From Pollenia angustigena (Eukaryota; Arthropoda; Insecta; Diptera; Polleniidae): DNA of 64,000 nt. The stretch lies in assembly GCA_930367215.1 (NCBI GenBank), contig OV884060.1, forward strand, positions 101,828,151 through 101,892,150, read 5' to 3'. Every line of letters begins with the position of its first letter. Positions within the stretch are counted from its first letter, which is position 1. The translations under genes were made by a program, and so were the position numbers. This document shows, one piece after another, positions 1 through 10,354 of the stretch. The notes beneath the pieces were generated by a model that did no database searches, was not told where the DNA came from, and was given only the letters and a program-made list of their open reading frames with translations.

Positions 1-69
1 GTAGCTATAGAGTTTTTTTTAGAAGATACTCAAAGTACTGGCAGTACATCAGAGAGTACTCACACCCCT

Positions 70-597
70 GAAATAGAAATCGCAGATATGTACATATATA
101 CAATGAAAATAAAGAATATTTTAATGAAGATGCTGATTCTTTTACATCCAACAATGTTCCAATAGAATTAACATCGAGTCGATATTTTGTTGGTTACTTA
201 GCCAACGAATATCATGCGTTAAATGTCGTATGGATATAATAAAACCAGCGCAAATTTTGTCATATCCTTCAGAAAAGTTTATTCATGCAAAAAATTATCA
301 AAAAGAATCCGACTTTGGAGGTTTGTGTGCCCCCTCTGACTTATTTTTTGAAGTTTGTAAAATTCATATACATAAAGGTCTTTGAAAAAATATTTTTACA
401 AAATAAAGAAATGAAACGCATAAAAAAATTTATTGTTGAGCAATGCGTGAGTTGTACCAAAAATTCAATTTATTCTTTTTGGTTTGAGGAGAATGGCGCA
501 TGTTATAAACACAGGATGGAGATGCTTAATTTACTAGTTCTTATTATTATTACGGAAGCATTCCACATGGGAAACATACAAATTATCAAGTACTGAA
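70..597 (+). pseudogene. Degenerate P-element/THAP9-like transposase C-terminal remnant
   Basis: Translation with frame changes gives a stretch around 190-390 with the pattern F-V-G-Y-L-A, then C-V-K-C-like residues, then GGLCAPSDLFFE. It continues in another frame (about 390-596) as a K/E-rich segment with C-V-S-C and a closing HRMEMLNLL block. The GY-L-A, CxxC and L-x-x-PS-x-x-F-F order resembles the C-terminal third of P-element/THAP9-type transposases. At least two frameshifts and stops break it, and the upstream part lies outside the window. The ATG at 285 is only an internal methionine, not a real start. The family call is by motif memory and could be another THAP-type transposase. Confidence 0.42.
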
Positions 598-599
598 AA

Positions 600-1480
600 A
601 GTAAAAATTTTAAACCATTAAACTTGTAAAGAGCTCATACGTAAAATTAATAAATACTCATAGTAAATAGTAAGAAAAAACACTCTTTTTATTTTTAAAT
701 TCGTTTGATATATGGGCAAAACCTGCGTGACGAACGCTACATTCGCACGCGTTTTTTGACTGAAATATACACATTTTTTGGTCTTTCAAAAAAGATAGCT
801 TCAATTTATATATAGTATTTAGTGACATTAATATGAACTTACGAATGCCATATATCATAATTTTTTAGCAAGTATTTGTTGCGAAATAATTTATCACAAA
901 GTGTTGTGACGCACGCTACAAAAAGTGGAAGTAACTTCAAAGGTTGAAGTGCGTTTTCCTAATTTTTAGCGAATTTTGCATCATAAGGTATCCAAAATCT
1001 GATTCCTAAATGAAAGATGATTATAAGAGAATTCTTAACGCACTTATTTGCAGCCAAAAAATGTTGTGATTTTTTTTACAGAAGCCGTGAACCCTTTGTG
1101 ACGCACGCTACAGTTTTTCCAGTAGTATTTTATTATTATATTTTATTTATTTTAACAAAACAAATTATATTTTTATGAATTGCATTTCTTAAACTAATTT
1201 GTTAACTAATGAATAGCAACTTTTTTTTAACGAAATTTATATTTTGATAAGTTTGCTGTAAGTGCTATTTTAAGCACAAAAATCAACTAAAATAATGCTA
1301 AATTCACGTATTTTATTAAAAAATCAGCAGTGGGGTAAAATTTGGTAAAAATTATTGCATTAATGATCATTGAAATACATATTATTTAATATAAAAATAA
1401 AATTAAACATCTAGTCTTATATTCCGTTAAAAAAAATTCATTTGAAAAATTTTTGGTTGGTGGACTGTTTCTGGGATTTG
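600..1480. other. AT-rich spacer carrying a repeated 15-16-bp motif
   Basis: No credible coding sequence. The GC-rich motif TGTGACGCACGCTACA occurs exactly at 905-920 and 1097-1112, with a variant (GCGTGACGAACGCTACA) at 725-741, all on the + strand. The spacings are about 180 and 192 bp, so this may be a degenerate tandem repeat of about 185 bp in which only the motif has stayed recognisable. Confidence 0.5.
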
Positions 1481-1488
1481 CCCATATG

Positions 1489-1950
1489 TATACTAGGGCG
1501 GGTCGATTTTTTTTTTAAATCGTATAGCAAAAACGTAATCTACATAAAATTCTAAGAAAATTATCCGAAGAAACCATGGGTCTAGAGAATTTTAAATTCT
1601 CTAAACTCTAAAACAAAATCCTAATCCGCGCCTCTCGACTTGAAAATTTATATGTCCGCCTTTGCAAAAAAAAAATTTTTTTAAAAAATAGCTTTTTCCA
1701 AAAAGAAATCGAATATTTTGAATAAAATTGTTTAGTAACATAGTTCTTTTGCACTTTTTATTTTTTTACACTCAAAATTTTTTTACATTAAAAAAAATTT
1801 TCAGCCAAGTAAAAAAATGTTCAAGTCGAGAGGCGCGGATTAGGATTTTATTTTAGACCCATGGTTTCTTCGGAGATTTTCCTAGAATTGTATGTATATT
1901 ACGTTTTTGCTATACGATTTTTAATTTTTTTTTTTCATCCTAATGTATAC
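1489..1950. mobile_element. Foldback MITE with long inverted arms
   Basis: The left arm (about 1491-1645) and right arm (about 1815-1950) are inverted copies with a roughly 170-bp AT-rich centre. Matching blocks include AATCGTATAGCAAAAACGTA, GAAGAAACCATGGGTCTA and TCCTAATCCGCGCCTCTCGA and their complements. Both ends run into GTATAC. There is no coding capacity, so this is a non-autonomous DNA transposon. The superfamily is uncertain because the outermost bases differ between arms. Confidence 0.75.
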
Positions 1951-2248
1951 ATACACACATGGTAAGTACGTAATTAAATAATCTAAAAAATGGAATTATA
2001 ATTCGGTGCAAATCGATATAGTTTAATTTTTACAAAAATAAAACACATACTGCTGCCCTACAATTACGCAGTTGGTCGCAATACCTCTTACGTAGGTTAT
2101 TTGCACATAAATTGTTTGAAAACAAAACGAAATCAATTAAAACAAGTAAGAGTGCTATATTCGGCTGTGCCGAATCTTATATACCCTTCACCATTGTGCG
2201 AGCAGAATACAGAGCAACTAGACAAAAACTAAATAATTTTTACATATA

Positions 2249-2835
2249 CAGTACTTTTCGGTTATAGTCACATCCTTTAGTTGCAACCATAACGTGGACT
2301 ATATCGCTAATGTGACTATAAGGCTAATTCACATATATGCAACTATGACGCATATAACCGAATTCGAATATAATCAAGTCATGTGAATAGAGGAATTAAA
2401 AAATTTATATAAATAACACCGACATCAGGCTTATGGTTTTAAAACAGAGTTGCATACTGTAAAGAAAATAGTCAAAATAATAACAAGATATTTCATAACT
2501 GATACCAACGGTAAAAACTAATTTTTACGACTAGAGATTTGATGACAAACATTAAATGATTTAATTCATTCTTTCTTTGGATAGATTTTTGATTCGAAAA
2601 CTAAAAAGAAGTTAGTAAATTTTGCTAATGTGACTATAACGCTATTAATTTGCTTTACTTTTGCCTTTGACTACTGTTGATAAATGGCATATATGGCAAA
2701 TGTGCTTATATCGCTAAATGGACTATAACGTTAATACTTTATATTAAATTAACTTATAGCGGCAAAATAAACAGATAAAATGGACTATATTGCTAATGTG
2801 ACTATAAGCGTAGTGACTATAAACGAAAAGTACTG
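2249..2835. mobile_element. TA-flanked TIR element (pogo/Tc1-like ends) nested in the DINE head
   Basis: The left end CAGTACTTTTCGGTTATAGT and right end ACTATAAACGAAAAGTACTG are inverted copies, each flanked outward by TA (2247-2248 and 2836-2837). Inside, the phrase GCTAATGTGACTATA recurs about four times (near 2309, 2626, 2700 and 2790), partly as inverted copies, which makes the element foldback-like. The TA duplication and CAGTA-type end fit Tc1/mariner-pogo. It is 587 bp with no coding region. Confidence 0.7.
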
Positions 2836-2968
2836 TACATACATATTTGCAATACCTCAAACTTCATTATAAATAAAATTTAAAAAGCGAAAACTGGTAA
2901 ATATTTTTTTTAAATCTTTTTTAGAACATAAAAAAAATAAAAATATTAAAAAAAAAATTTTCTTTTTA

Positions 2969-3045
2969 AAAAACCAAGAATCGAACCGGGAACTCTCAGT
3001 TTCTAACAAACCCCCTAGACAACTGAACCATGAAGGAACGTTAAT
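2969..3045 (-). repeat. tRNA-like / SINE-head sequence
   Basis: Read on the minus strand there is a block TGGTTCAGTTGTCTAGG followed about 25 bp later by CCCGGTTCGATTCTTGG. These resemble pol III box A and a near-perfect box B. The T-arm pairs only weakly and no CCA-ready acceptor stem is visible, so this is a tRNA-derived SINE fragment or dead tRNA copy rather than a working tRNA gene. Confidence 0.45.
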
Positions 3046-3354
3046 CGAATATCATTAAAATGAAATATGGCACGTTGACTGTTCACAAAATTCAACAAAG
3101 TTTTGTTGTAATTACTTCTGATGTTTTTGTTCACCACAAAGTTGGGAAATATATTCACCAAAATAGTTCGCGCCATGTATGTGTGTTTGTTTGTTTTCTT
3201 TTATCTTTTTTGGCGAGTTTTTAAGTAGCAAAAAAACACAAAAATTCCTAGTTTCTATTTGTAAAAATATTTTCGTTAAATAGATGAAATAATAAAGAAG
3301 GGTGATAACGAAAATCATATTGGGCATTATGCTAGTATATGTAAGCAATTGAAA

Positions 3355-3369
3355 GGGGGGGGGGGGGGG
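3355..3369 (+). repeat. G15 homopolymer
   Basis: A run of 15 G in an AT-rich region, placed directly before the first copy of the 141-bp DINE-like tail. It may mark a recombination or assembly junction. Confidence 0.9.
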
Positions 3370-4500
3370 TAGAGGGACATCACATGGTTAAATCAAGTTC
3401 TCTCCTCATAAGGTCCCAGAATATATATACTTTATGGGGTCTAAAATCAATATTGTGGAAATTACAAACGTTATGACAAACTTATATATACCCTTTTCCA
3501 CCTGAGGTGAAGGGTATAAAAAGAGTAATTTTTGGGATTTCAGTATTTTGATTATAACTCAGCCATTTTTTAACCGATTTGACAGATTTATATACCGACG
3601 TGTTTAAGAAAAAAAATTTTTAATTTTGGTCATAACTTTTTTGTATCTGAACCGATTTTCCCGAGTTTTTTATAAAATATGTTCTACTAAAAATTTCCGA
3701 TATTTTGATATATAAGTCATATCCATAGGACATATGGCAGCCCTTAAATTTAGGTTTTTATAAAATTTTTAATTTTTTTTGTACGGGAGGTACCACGCCC
3801 ACTTCTCCAATCCCGCCCACATTTTGTAGGATGGTGTGTATTGGCAACCTTAATGTGTGTACCTAATTTGGAAACTTTGGCTCTTGCCGTTCTCAAGATA
3901 TACAAAAATTAAAAAAATACAACAACAAGGGATTTTTGGAAAAATTTAGAGGTAGTCGTGGTTTTTTGCTCATATCTACGTCATTTTTGGACCGATCTGG
4001 CTGAATTTCAATAGCAAGAAATCATGGACTGTATGTAACATAAATGTAAAACAACCTAGCCGCTTTCATGTCTGGATTATCCGGAAAACACATATCAAAC
4101 GTAAGACGGACAGACGGACATGGTTAAATCAAGTTCTCTCCTCATAAGGTCCCAGAATATATATACTTTATGGGGTCTAAAATCAATATTGTGGAAATTA
4201 CAAACGTTATGACAAACTTATATATACCCTTTTCCACCTGAGGTGAAGGGTATAAAAATACCAAAAACCGGTTTCAACGAAAAAAAAAACACAAACACAC
4301 ACACACTTTGGCTGGCAAAAACCGCAAACATGTGTATGTATTAATGCATGTGGTTTCTTGCTCTCTTTAGTTCTCTGAATGTGAGCACGAAGTTTTTGCT
4401 TTCTTGTTACTTCCCCCCCTCATCGTTAAGAAGCACAACATTTTTGAAAATTTCAAATGTACTAAGTGCAACATCTTTATATGTATATTTATAGTCTTTG

Positions 4501-5344
4501 GCTTTAGCTTATTGAAAAACTAAAAAAAACCGAAATTCCGCAATAAAATTTACTTTAAGAAAGGTAAAACGTTTTTCTTATATGCGCAGTCGTTTTAGAA
4601 ACACAATTTTTTTTTCTGGAAAAAAAAATAATTTTTTTATTAAAATTTCGGAATTTTTGTTTTTAAAAATTCATAAAAAATTGAAAAATGGAGCTATGCT
4701 TCTAATTTTATAGAGTCATATAAAAAACAATATTGCAAACAAAACAAGCTATAAATGATTAAAATCTGTTCACAACTTTTGATTTTATGTATTCACAAAA
4801 GACGAAAAATTTAAATTAATTTAAGAATTTTATTAAACCGCCATATGTGTATAATTGAAATTCTTATATTTGGCCCGTGTAGTGCCTAGGATGCCTCAAG
4901 AAGGGACTGGAGTCATACATTTGACCAGTCATACATTTGACCCTTCTTGGGGCATCCTAGGCACTACACGGGCCAAATATAAGAATTTCAATTATACACA
5001 TATGGCGGTTTAATAAAATTCTTAAATTAATTTAAATTTTTCGTCTTTTGTGAATACATAAAATCAAAAGTTGTGAACAGATTTTAATCATTTATAGCTT
5101 GTTTTGTTTGCAATATTGTTTTTTATATGACTCTATAAAATTAGAAGCATAGCTCCATTTTTCAATTTTTTATGAATTTTTAAAAACAAAAATTCCGAAA
5201 TTTTAATAAAAAAATTATTTTTTTTTCCAGAAAAAAAATTGTGTTTCTAAAACGACTGCGCATATAAGAAAAACGTTTTACCTTTCTTAAAGTAAATTTT
5301 ATTGCGGAATTTCGGTTTTTTTTAGTTTTTCAATAAGCTAAAGC
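4501..5344. repeat. 844-bp near-perfect palindrome (arms about 414 bp, spacer about 26 bp)
   Basis: 4501-4914 and 4941-5344 are reverse complements with very few differences; one example is CCTCAAGAAGGG against CCCCAAGAAGGG near the centre. The spacer 4915-4940 and its border contain AGTCATACATTTGACC twice. The arms include GGCCCGTGTAGTGCCTAGGA. Such identity implies a very recent event or an assembly/hairpin artefact. No gene is present. Confidence 0.9.
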
Positions 5345-5760
5345 GTTTTTGAGTTACGCGAACATATGTTGTGCAACCTCCTTAATTTTCGAAATAACGG
5401 TATATCTCGAAAACCAAAGCCAATATGAAGAAAAAAGTTTTAACTTTCTTAAAGTAAATTTTATTGCGGAATTTCGGTTTTTTTTTGTTTTTCAATAAAC
5501 TAAAGCGTTTTTGAGTTACGCGAACATATGTTGTGCAACATCCTTAATTTTTGAAATAACGGTATATCTCGAAAACCAGAGCCAATATGAAGAAAAAAGT
5601 TTTAACTTTCTTAAAGTAAATGTTATTGCCGAATTTCGATTTTTTTTAGTTTTTCAATAAGCTAAAGCGTTTTTGAGTTGCGCGAACATATGTTGTGCAA
5701 CATCCTTAATTTTTGAAATAACGGTATATCTCGAAAACTAAAGCTAACCTAAAAAAACGG
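5270..5760 (+). repeat. 162-bp tandem repeat, about three units
   Basis: The phrase GCGTTTTTGAGTTACGCGAA recurs at 5343, 5505 and 5667, an exact 162-bp period. Each unit also contains a TTTCTTAAAGTAAA block, ATTGCGGAATTTCGG (varied) and AACGGTATATCTCGAAAAC. The first unit overlaps the right arm of the neighbouring palindrome, so palindrome and array share ancestry. Related sequence appears at 26040-26170. Confidence 0.85.
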
Positions 5761-6215
5761 CTAGCACCACTGGATTCAGCGACCCAGAATTAGTTAAAAT
5801 TAGTTAAAAATCTTTCGTTCGTATCATACTAAAATATTAAACTGCAAATACTTGAATCTATCTATACAATATATAATTTCTTAGTATGTAAGGATGTTTG
5901 CATGTATGTCCTATTCTTTCCGCAACTTTCTGAAGCCATCTGATGACATAGGAAGCTGAAATTTGGCATACTTAAAGTATTTTCTCTGCGGAAGATCGTT
6001 ACGAAGCCAGATTTTCGATTTTCGGTCTTTAAGACCGGATTTTCATCTAGTATCTGATTGAATAGATGTTTTTTTTATCATATGGGGAACTTTGGGCCCC
6101 ACTTGGCACGACTAGGCACCGTCGGATTGAGCTGAAAAATTAGGACTTGATTTCTTACACCAAACCTCATATTTTAAGCAGCGCAAACATGTAAATTAAA
6201 AAAAAAAAAAATTGC
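5744..6215 (+). repeat. Interspersed repeat, copy 1 (pair with 17950-18455)
   Basis: The segment from GCTAGCACCACTGGATTCAG to the GCGCAAACA block is repeated in reverse orientation at 17950-18455 over almost its full length. A short third piece lies near 25995-26060. Inside it sits the small Helitron-like segment 5857-6050. No coding sequence. Confidence 0.75.
5857..6050 (+). mobile_element. Very short Helitron-like element
   Basis: It begins TCTATCTATACAATATATAA and ends with the hairpin GGTCTTTAAGACC followed by GGATTTTCATCTAG, with T next. That gives a 5' TC, a 3' subterminal hairpin and CTAG, and insertion between A and T as expected for Helitrons. It is 194 bp and non-autonomous. The same unit lies at 18152-18332 in the opposite orientation with the same flanks, so it inserted before the surrounding repeat spread. 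Confidence 0.55.
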
Positions 6216-6228
6216 GACCAGTCTAATG

Positions 6229-6669
6229 GACACTGTGACACTTTTTGGAGTGTCACATTTATTTTTACAAATAACATGTAGGAATTCGAATGATTTAGAC
6301 AAATAGTATGTAAGATTTGGAAGAAATTTTAAAAATTAAAGATGGCCCGAAAAAATGGGCTATTTTTCATACAATATTTTTGGGTGATTTTTCATTATAA
6401 AAAATCACCAAATTTAAAAAACGAAAAATCACCCAATAGTAACGAAAAATAGCCCAACAATTTTGGGTCACTTTTCGTATGAATTCAGGCCCAATTTTAC
6501 ATGGAATTGTATGAAAAATAACCCATTTTTTCGGGCCATCTTTAATTTTTAAAATTTCTTCCAAATCTTACATACTATTTGTCTAAATCATTCATTATCA
6601 TTATACGTCGAATTCCTACATGTTATTTGTAAAAATAACTGTGACACTCCAAAAAGTGTCACAGTGTCC
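6229..6669. mobile_element. Foldback MITE with GGACACTGTGACAC ends
   Basis: The left end GGACACTGTGACACTTTTTG and right end AAAAAGTGTCACAGTGTCC are inverted copies, and the arms extend inward about 150 bp on each side. The centre carries repeated phrases such as GGGTGATTTTTCATT and AAAAATAGCCCA. Minus-strand open frames here are artefacts of the arms. A decayed relative follows at 6672-6884. Confidence 0.75.
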
Positions 6670-6671
6670 AT

Positions 6672-6884
6672 GGACTTTATGACACTTTTAAGTGTCATAA
6701 TGCCCATCAGAGCAGTGCCATAAAATATTAAATGAAAAATAGCCCATTTTTTCGGGCATACTATTTGTCTAAATCATTCATTATTACTATACGACGAATT
6801 CCTAAATGTTATTTATAAAAATAACGAAACATATTGCAAAAAGGTGTCATGTCATAACGTCCAGTGTCATAGTGTCCGTGGACA
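6672..6884. mobile_element. Partial relative of the 6229-6669 foldback element
   Basis: It shares TTTTTTCGGGC, ACTATTTGTCTAAATCATTC and GACGAATTCCTA blocks with the right arm of the neighbouring element. It begins with a similar GGAC...GACACTTTTAAGTGTC end and finishes at AGTGTCCGTGGA. The left arm is mostly missing. Confidence 0.55.
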
Positions 6885-6889
6885 AACTC

Positions 6890-7316
6890 GAAAGCATAGC
6901 CGGCCTATGGTCGGGCGCAAGGATTTTCTCCTCTTTGATAAAAACAAGTACCGGCTTCGCTAACTAAAGCTTCTCTGCACAGCCGGCCTTCGTTCGGAAA
7001 CAAGGCAGATTTTAGAAGATTTTCTTGGCGAAACCGGTTCTTGTTATACCATAAAGGAAAAAATCCTTGCGCCCGCCAAAGGGCCGTCTGCGCAGAGAAG
7101 CTTTAGTTAGCGAAGCCGGTCTTTGTTATATCATAGAGGAGAAAATCCTTGCGCCCGGCCGAAGACCGGCTATGCAGAGAAGCTTTAGTTAGCGAAGCCG
7201 GTTTTTGTTATACCATAGAGCAGAAAATCCTTGCGGCCGGCCGAAGGCCGGCTATGCCGACACGCTTTAGTAAGCGCTGCCGGTATTTGTTACAACATAG
7301 GGGAGAAAATCCTTGC
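6890..7316 (+). repeat. 82-bp GC-rich tandem repeat with an inverted unit
   Basis: AAATCCTTGC recurs at 7061, 7143, 7225 and 7307, an exact 82-bp period. Each unit holds a GGCCGAAGGCCGGC-like palindrome, AGAGAAGCTTTAGTTAGCGA, GCCGGT and TTGTTATA. At 6890-6990 a unit lies inverted (GCGCAAGGATTTTCTCC, GCTAACTAAAGCTTCTCTGC). The units are far more GC-rich than the surroundings. The open frames across the array reflect its length rather than a gene. Confidence 0.85.
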
Positions 7317-7355
7317 ACCCAAAAGTGTTTTCGTTACATGTTTAATACATATATG

Positions 7356-7514
7356 CACCCAGAGAAAAAACAACAAAACCATTTTTAAAAAAATGTTGAC
7401 CATATTATGTTCAATTTAACCAAATCATTGTCACCGACAACCACATTATGGTTAAATAAGTTTCTTTAAAAATAGTTTTGTTGGTTGTGACCATAATAAA
7501 ACAGGTTTTTCTCT
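7356..7514. mobile_element. CAGAGAAAAAAC-ended TIR element, family A, eroded copy
   Basis: The left end is CACCCAGAGAAAAAAC. The right arm (GTTGGTTGTGACCATAATA then TTTTTCTCT and TA) matches the arms of the intact copy at 26840-27326. The flanking TA is present on the right and mutated to TG on the left. It is an internally shortened, non-coding copy. Confidence 0.55.
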
Positions 7515-7559
7515 TACATTTGTAAGTTACTAAATTTATATGAACAATAAACACGGTTT

Positions 7560-7860
7560 TGCAAATTGGGTAATTTTTTAATTTTTTTTTTGTTGGGAAA
7601 AAATTCCTTTTTTTCTTTTTGGGTCATTTTTTATTTTTATTTTGGGCTCTTTTTCGTTTCTTTTGGGCAAAATTTCATATTTTACTTTTGGGTTATTTTT
7701 CATGTTCTTTTGGGCGATTCTTTATTTGGGCGATTTTTCATTATTTTTTTTTTGGCCATTTTTCTTTGGGCGATATTTCCTACAGCCAATTCTTTTGGGC
7801 GATTTTTCATAATTTTTTTTGGGCCATTTTTCTTTGGGCGATTTTTCCTACAGCCGTATT
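7560..7860 (+). repeat. Degenerate T-rich repeat of TTTTGGGC-ATTTTTC
   Basis: TTGGGCGATTTTTC-like phrases recur about ten times, with a larger unit (GGCCATTTTTCTTTGGGCGAT then TTCCTACAGCC) present twice near 7760-7860. The open frames here encode F/W/I-rich nonsense generated by the repeat. It resembles the centre of the 6229 foldback element. Confidence 0.6.
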
Positions 7861-7879
7861 CCTAACCCTGCATACGATT

Positions 7880-8177
7880 TGATCTATTAATTAATTACAT
7901 TTGATTTTGTAATATAAATCTTAAGTGAATGAACGCAATAAATAAATGATTTTTATTTAAATTATTTAACATAAAACTGAAGAATTATCAAAAACGAAAA
8001 AAATTAAATCAAAGAAAAATATATATATATATACTTATGCACAGGGCATATTATGCGAACACAAAAAATCTTTACTTTTTTTGATGAAATATTATAAATT
8101 GCAATATTTTCGAAATACAAATTCAATATTTTTCTTCTAAAAGTCTTAAAAGTCTTTTAAAAATCGTTTTTAGTGGG
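7880..8177. other. AT-rich spacer, nothing recognised
   Basis: No coding sequence or clear repeat. A phrase GGCATATTATGCGAAC near 8047 echoes the arms of the next element. Confidence 0.4.
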
Positions 8178-8397
8178 CAGAGCATATTTGACGAACAGGT
8201 GCATACGTTGCGTTTAATTGCCGAAACTGTCTGGAAAATATGCTCCTTGTATATGAAATTTTTTGTTGCCATGTTTCCACATTATTATTGCCAAATAATA
8301 ATGTGGGAATATTAAATTTCCTATACAAGGGGCATATTATCCAGACAGTTTCGGCAATTAAGCGCAACGTATGCAGCTGTTCGTCAAATATGCGCTG
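8178..8397. mobile_element. 220-bp foldback MITE
   Basis: The outer arms CAGAGCATATTTGACGAACA and TGTTCGTCAAATATGCGCTG are inverted copies. The inner arms continue with TTAATTGCCGAAACTGTCTG and CCTTGTATA. The spacer is about 50 bp and also contains a small palindrome around ATTATTATTGCC. No coding capacity. A related decayed phrase (CTGTTCGCTAAATAAACG) occurs near 17853. Confidence 0.75.
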
Positions 8398-8399
8398 TA

Positions 8400-9685
8400 T
8401 TTGCCGACTTTGATGCTGCAGGTTGTTGTCTGTGCTTATTTTGCCGTTGTAGTCAAATTAAACTAATTTCTTTTTTTGTGCACTATAAAACAGAAAAAGT
8501 GTTGCTAATAAAAAAAAATTTTTAAAGAATGAGTGCTTAAAATTTTTTTTTTTTTTTTTTTTGTTTGTTTTTGTTTAACAGAAAAGAATATTAACTCGGC
8601 TCAGCACCAAATTGATATTTATATAATTTTTTAGTATTCTTGAAAGAAGTTTTATAGGAACATGTTGTTCGCGCCAACGCTCCTAGTTAAGGAGTTATAG
8701 GTCGTAAAAATTTCAAAATACTTTATCCATATCTATTTAGGTAAAAATGAATTTATAAAATATGGGAATCTTTGGAAAATGCTTCAAAATGTGTTTTACA
8801 TGGAGTTTAAAGCATCCAGATTTACCAATTTTGAGGTAATATTACATATTCATACTCCGTGGCTGACATTTTTTTTAACAAAATTGGCTTTATCTTTTAA
8901 TTATGTCGATATTTATTTATTTAACTCTAGACATTTGCTTAATAAACTTTCTTTATTGCGGGTTTTCGGCCTTGCGTAACACTTAAGTAATTATGTACAT
9001 ATAACAATAATTAAATATGTAACAAGTACATAAATTATTACTAAATACATACATAGTTTTACTCAAACTTATAAATAAATTGAGAAATTTTCCAAAATAA
9101 AATTTTTTTATCTTTATAAATATAAAATTCTATATGATGGAGTTACTAAAAATATGGTTTATAAAAGCTTGAAGTATTCTTACCTATTCATAGTCTTTTG
9201 AGTTGTATTTTAGGAAAATTTTTTATGAAAATTTTGCATCAAAACACATTTCAAACTTATTTTATTTTTTATGAATACGGCAGATTATGTTTAATAAATA
9301 TACTAACAAAATTTTAAGTTTCGTAGAAAAATCTTTCTAGAAATATGGTAAATTATTGACAGATTTTCACTTAATTTTATAATAATTCAAGTTATACAAA
9401 ACGAATATGTGCAAAATCTTACACCAATAATTGCATTCCGCTACTAATTATGTTAGTTTATAACAAAACTATAAATTGTTAGGTTGGTTGTTAGACATTT
9501 TGATTCATAACTATTATCCTGCTATACCGATCTTGTTGGATTTCGACCCCAAACTGCTTAAGAAAGCTAAAAACAATTTGACATCAATATTGTTATTTTC
9601 TTTTAGATTTTCTAAAAAGAGTTTTTTACAGACGGACATGGATAAATCGACGAAGGTTAGTTCACATACATCAAATATTTCACTA
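8400..9685. other. AT-rich spacer, no supported gene
   Basis: A long T run lies at about 8545-8561, and the phrase TTTATGAATACGGCAG at about 9267 matches the TIR motif of the 39607 element family. ACAGACGGACATGG at about 9627 is a DINE-like tail scrap. The short open frames have no recognisable domain. Confidence 0.4.
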
Positions 9686-9687
9686 TA

Positions 9688-10350
9688 CACGCAAAGAAAA
9701 AACATGGTTGTGGTAAACATATTCTAAGAGCAACATACTATGATAAAATGCATGATTGAAGTCACCATATTAAGATTATTATTGAATCATAGTATGACTA
9801 AATATACTCGTAATATTACAACATAATATTTTTCCCTTAATCATATTATTATTCTGTTATCATACTAAGTAAAGATGTAATCAAATTATTGTCATGCTAA
9901 TCATAATTAGTTAAGAAGTAATCATATTATTGCCATGTTAATCATAATAAATTTAGAAGCAATCATATTATCATAAAGCCCCTCTCATAGATGTCATAAA
10001 AATACAAAATAAATTAAAATTTTTTTGCAACGATTTTTTTATTTTGTGGCTTTTTTTAAATTTTTCTTAATGTAAATCAAATAGCGGAGTTCAAATAAGG
10101 CTTGCAAAAGAGCAAATGCAAAATCTTTGGTTTTCACGGGCAACCACGTTGTCCATTTTGCCCATTTTAAGATGTTGATGCCATATTGCCTATTTTAAAA
10201 CGCTCTTTACATGTTTAAGAACATTTTTAGAAAAATATGAATCAATTCCGATTTTTACTTAATGCCAAAGTATAAAAAGTGAAATACCTAGCGCATTGGA
10301 TATCGAATGGTTTTTCGGCTTTTCTGAAACATTTGTTTTAAGACATACGC
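9688..10350 (+). mobile_element. CACGCAAAGAAAAAAC-ended TIR-class repeat, family D copy 1
   Basis: It begins TA then CACGCAAAGAAAAAACATGG. It contains short direct repeats of about 40 bp (AATCATATTATTG...AAGAAGTAATCA) and then a unique block (AAATAGCGGAGTTCAA, GGCTTGCAAAAGAGCAAATG). The same sequence, same orientation, forms copy 2 at 21003-21702. Homology stops at AAGACATAC. No matching right TIR was found, so both copies may be 3'-truncated. Confidence 0.6.
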
Positions 10351-10354
10351 CGTT

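Larger units (their letters stand above)
2137..4258 (+). mobile_element. DINE-1/Helentron-like repeat, compound, with nested insertion
   Basis: The head at 2137-2200 has the GTAAGAGTGCTATATTCGGC hairpin (ATTCGGC-TGT-GCCGAAT) followed by TATACCCTTCACC. The tail has GACGGACAGACGGACAT, then TATATACTTTATGGGGTC and a terminal short palindrome ending GAAGGGTATAAAA. These are the hallmarks of DINE-1 type non-autonomous Helitron relatives of flies. The tail occurs twice as an identical 141-bp block (3382-3522 and 4118-4258, offset 736 bp). The head is split by the element at 2249-2835. A G15 run at 3355-3369 sits just before the first tail. Confidence 0.75.

Noticed and set aside
2969..3045. Functional tRNA gene
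   Set aside because: T-arm pairing is weak and no acceptor stem is visible; kept only as a tRNA-like repeat.
6367..6564. 65-residue minus frame
   Set aside because: It spans the inverted arms of a foldback element.
6983..7316. Regular repeat array considered as a CRISPR
   Set aside because: Units are contiguous 82-bp tandem copies without unique spacers, no cas genes occur, and the setting is eukaryotic.
7149..7419. Repeated RPAEDRLCREALVS/RPAEGRLCRHALVS frames
   Set aside because: They are translations of the 82-bp tandem repeat, not a repeat protein.
7566..7882. Two overlapping F/W/I-rich frames that look like membrane proteins
   Set aside because: They are produced by a T-rich repeat of TTTTGGGC-ATTTTTC; hydrophobicity comes from base composition.
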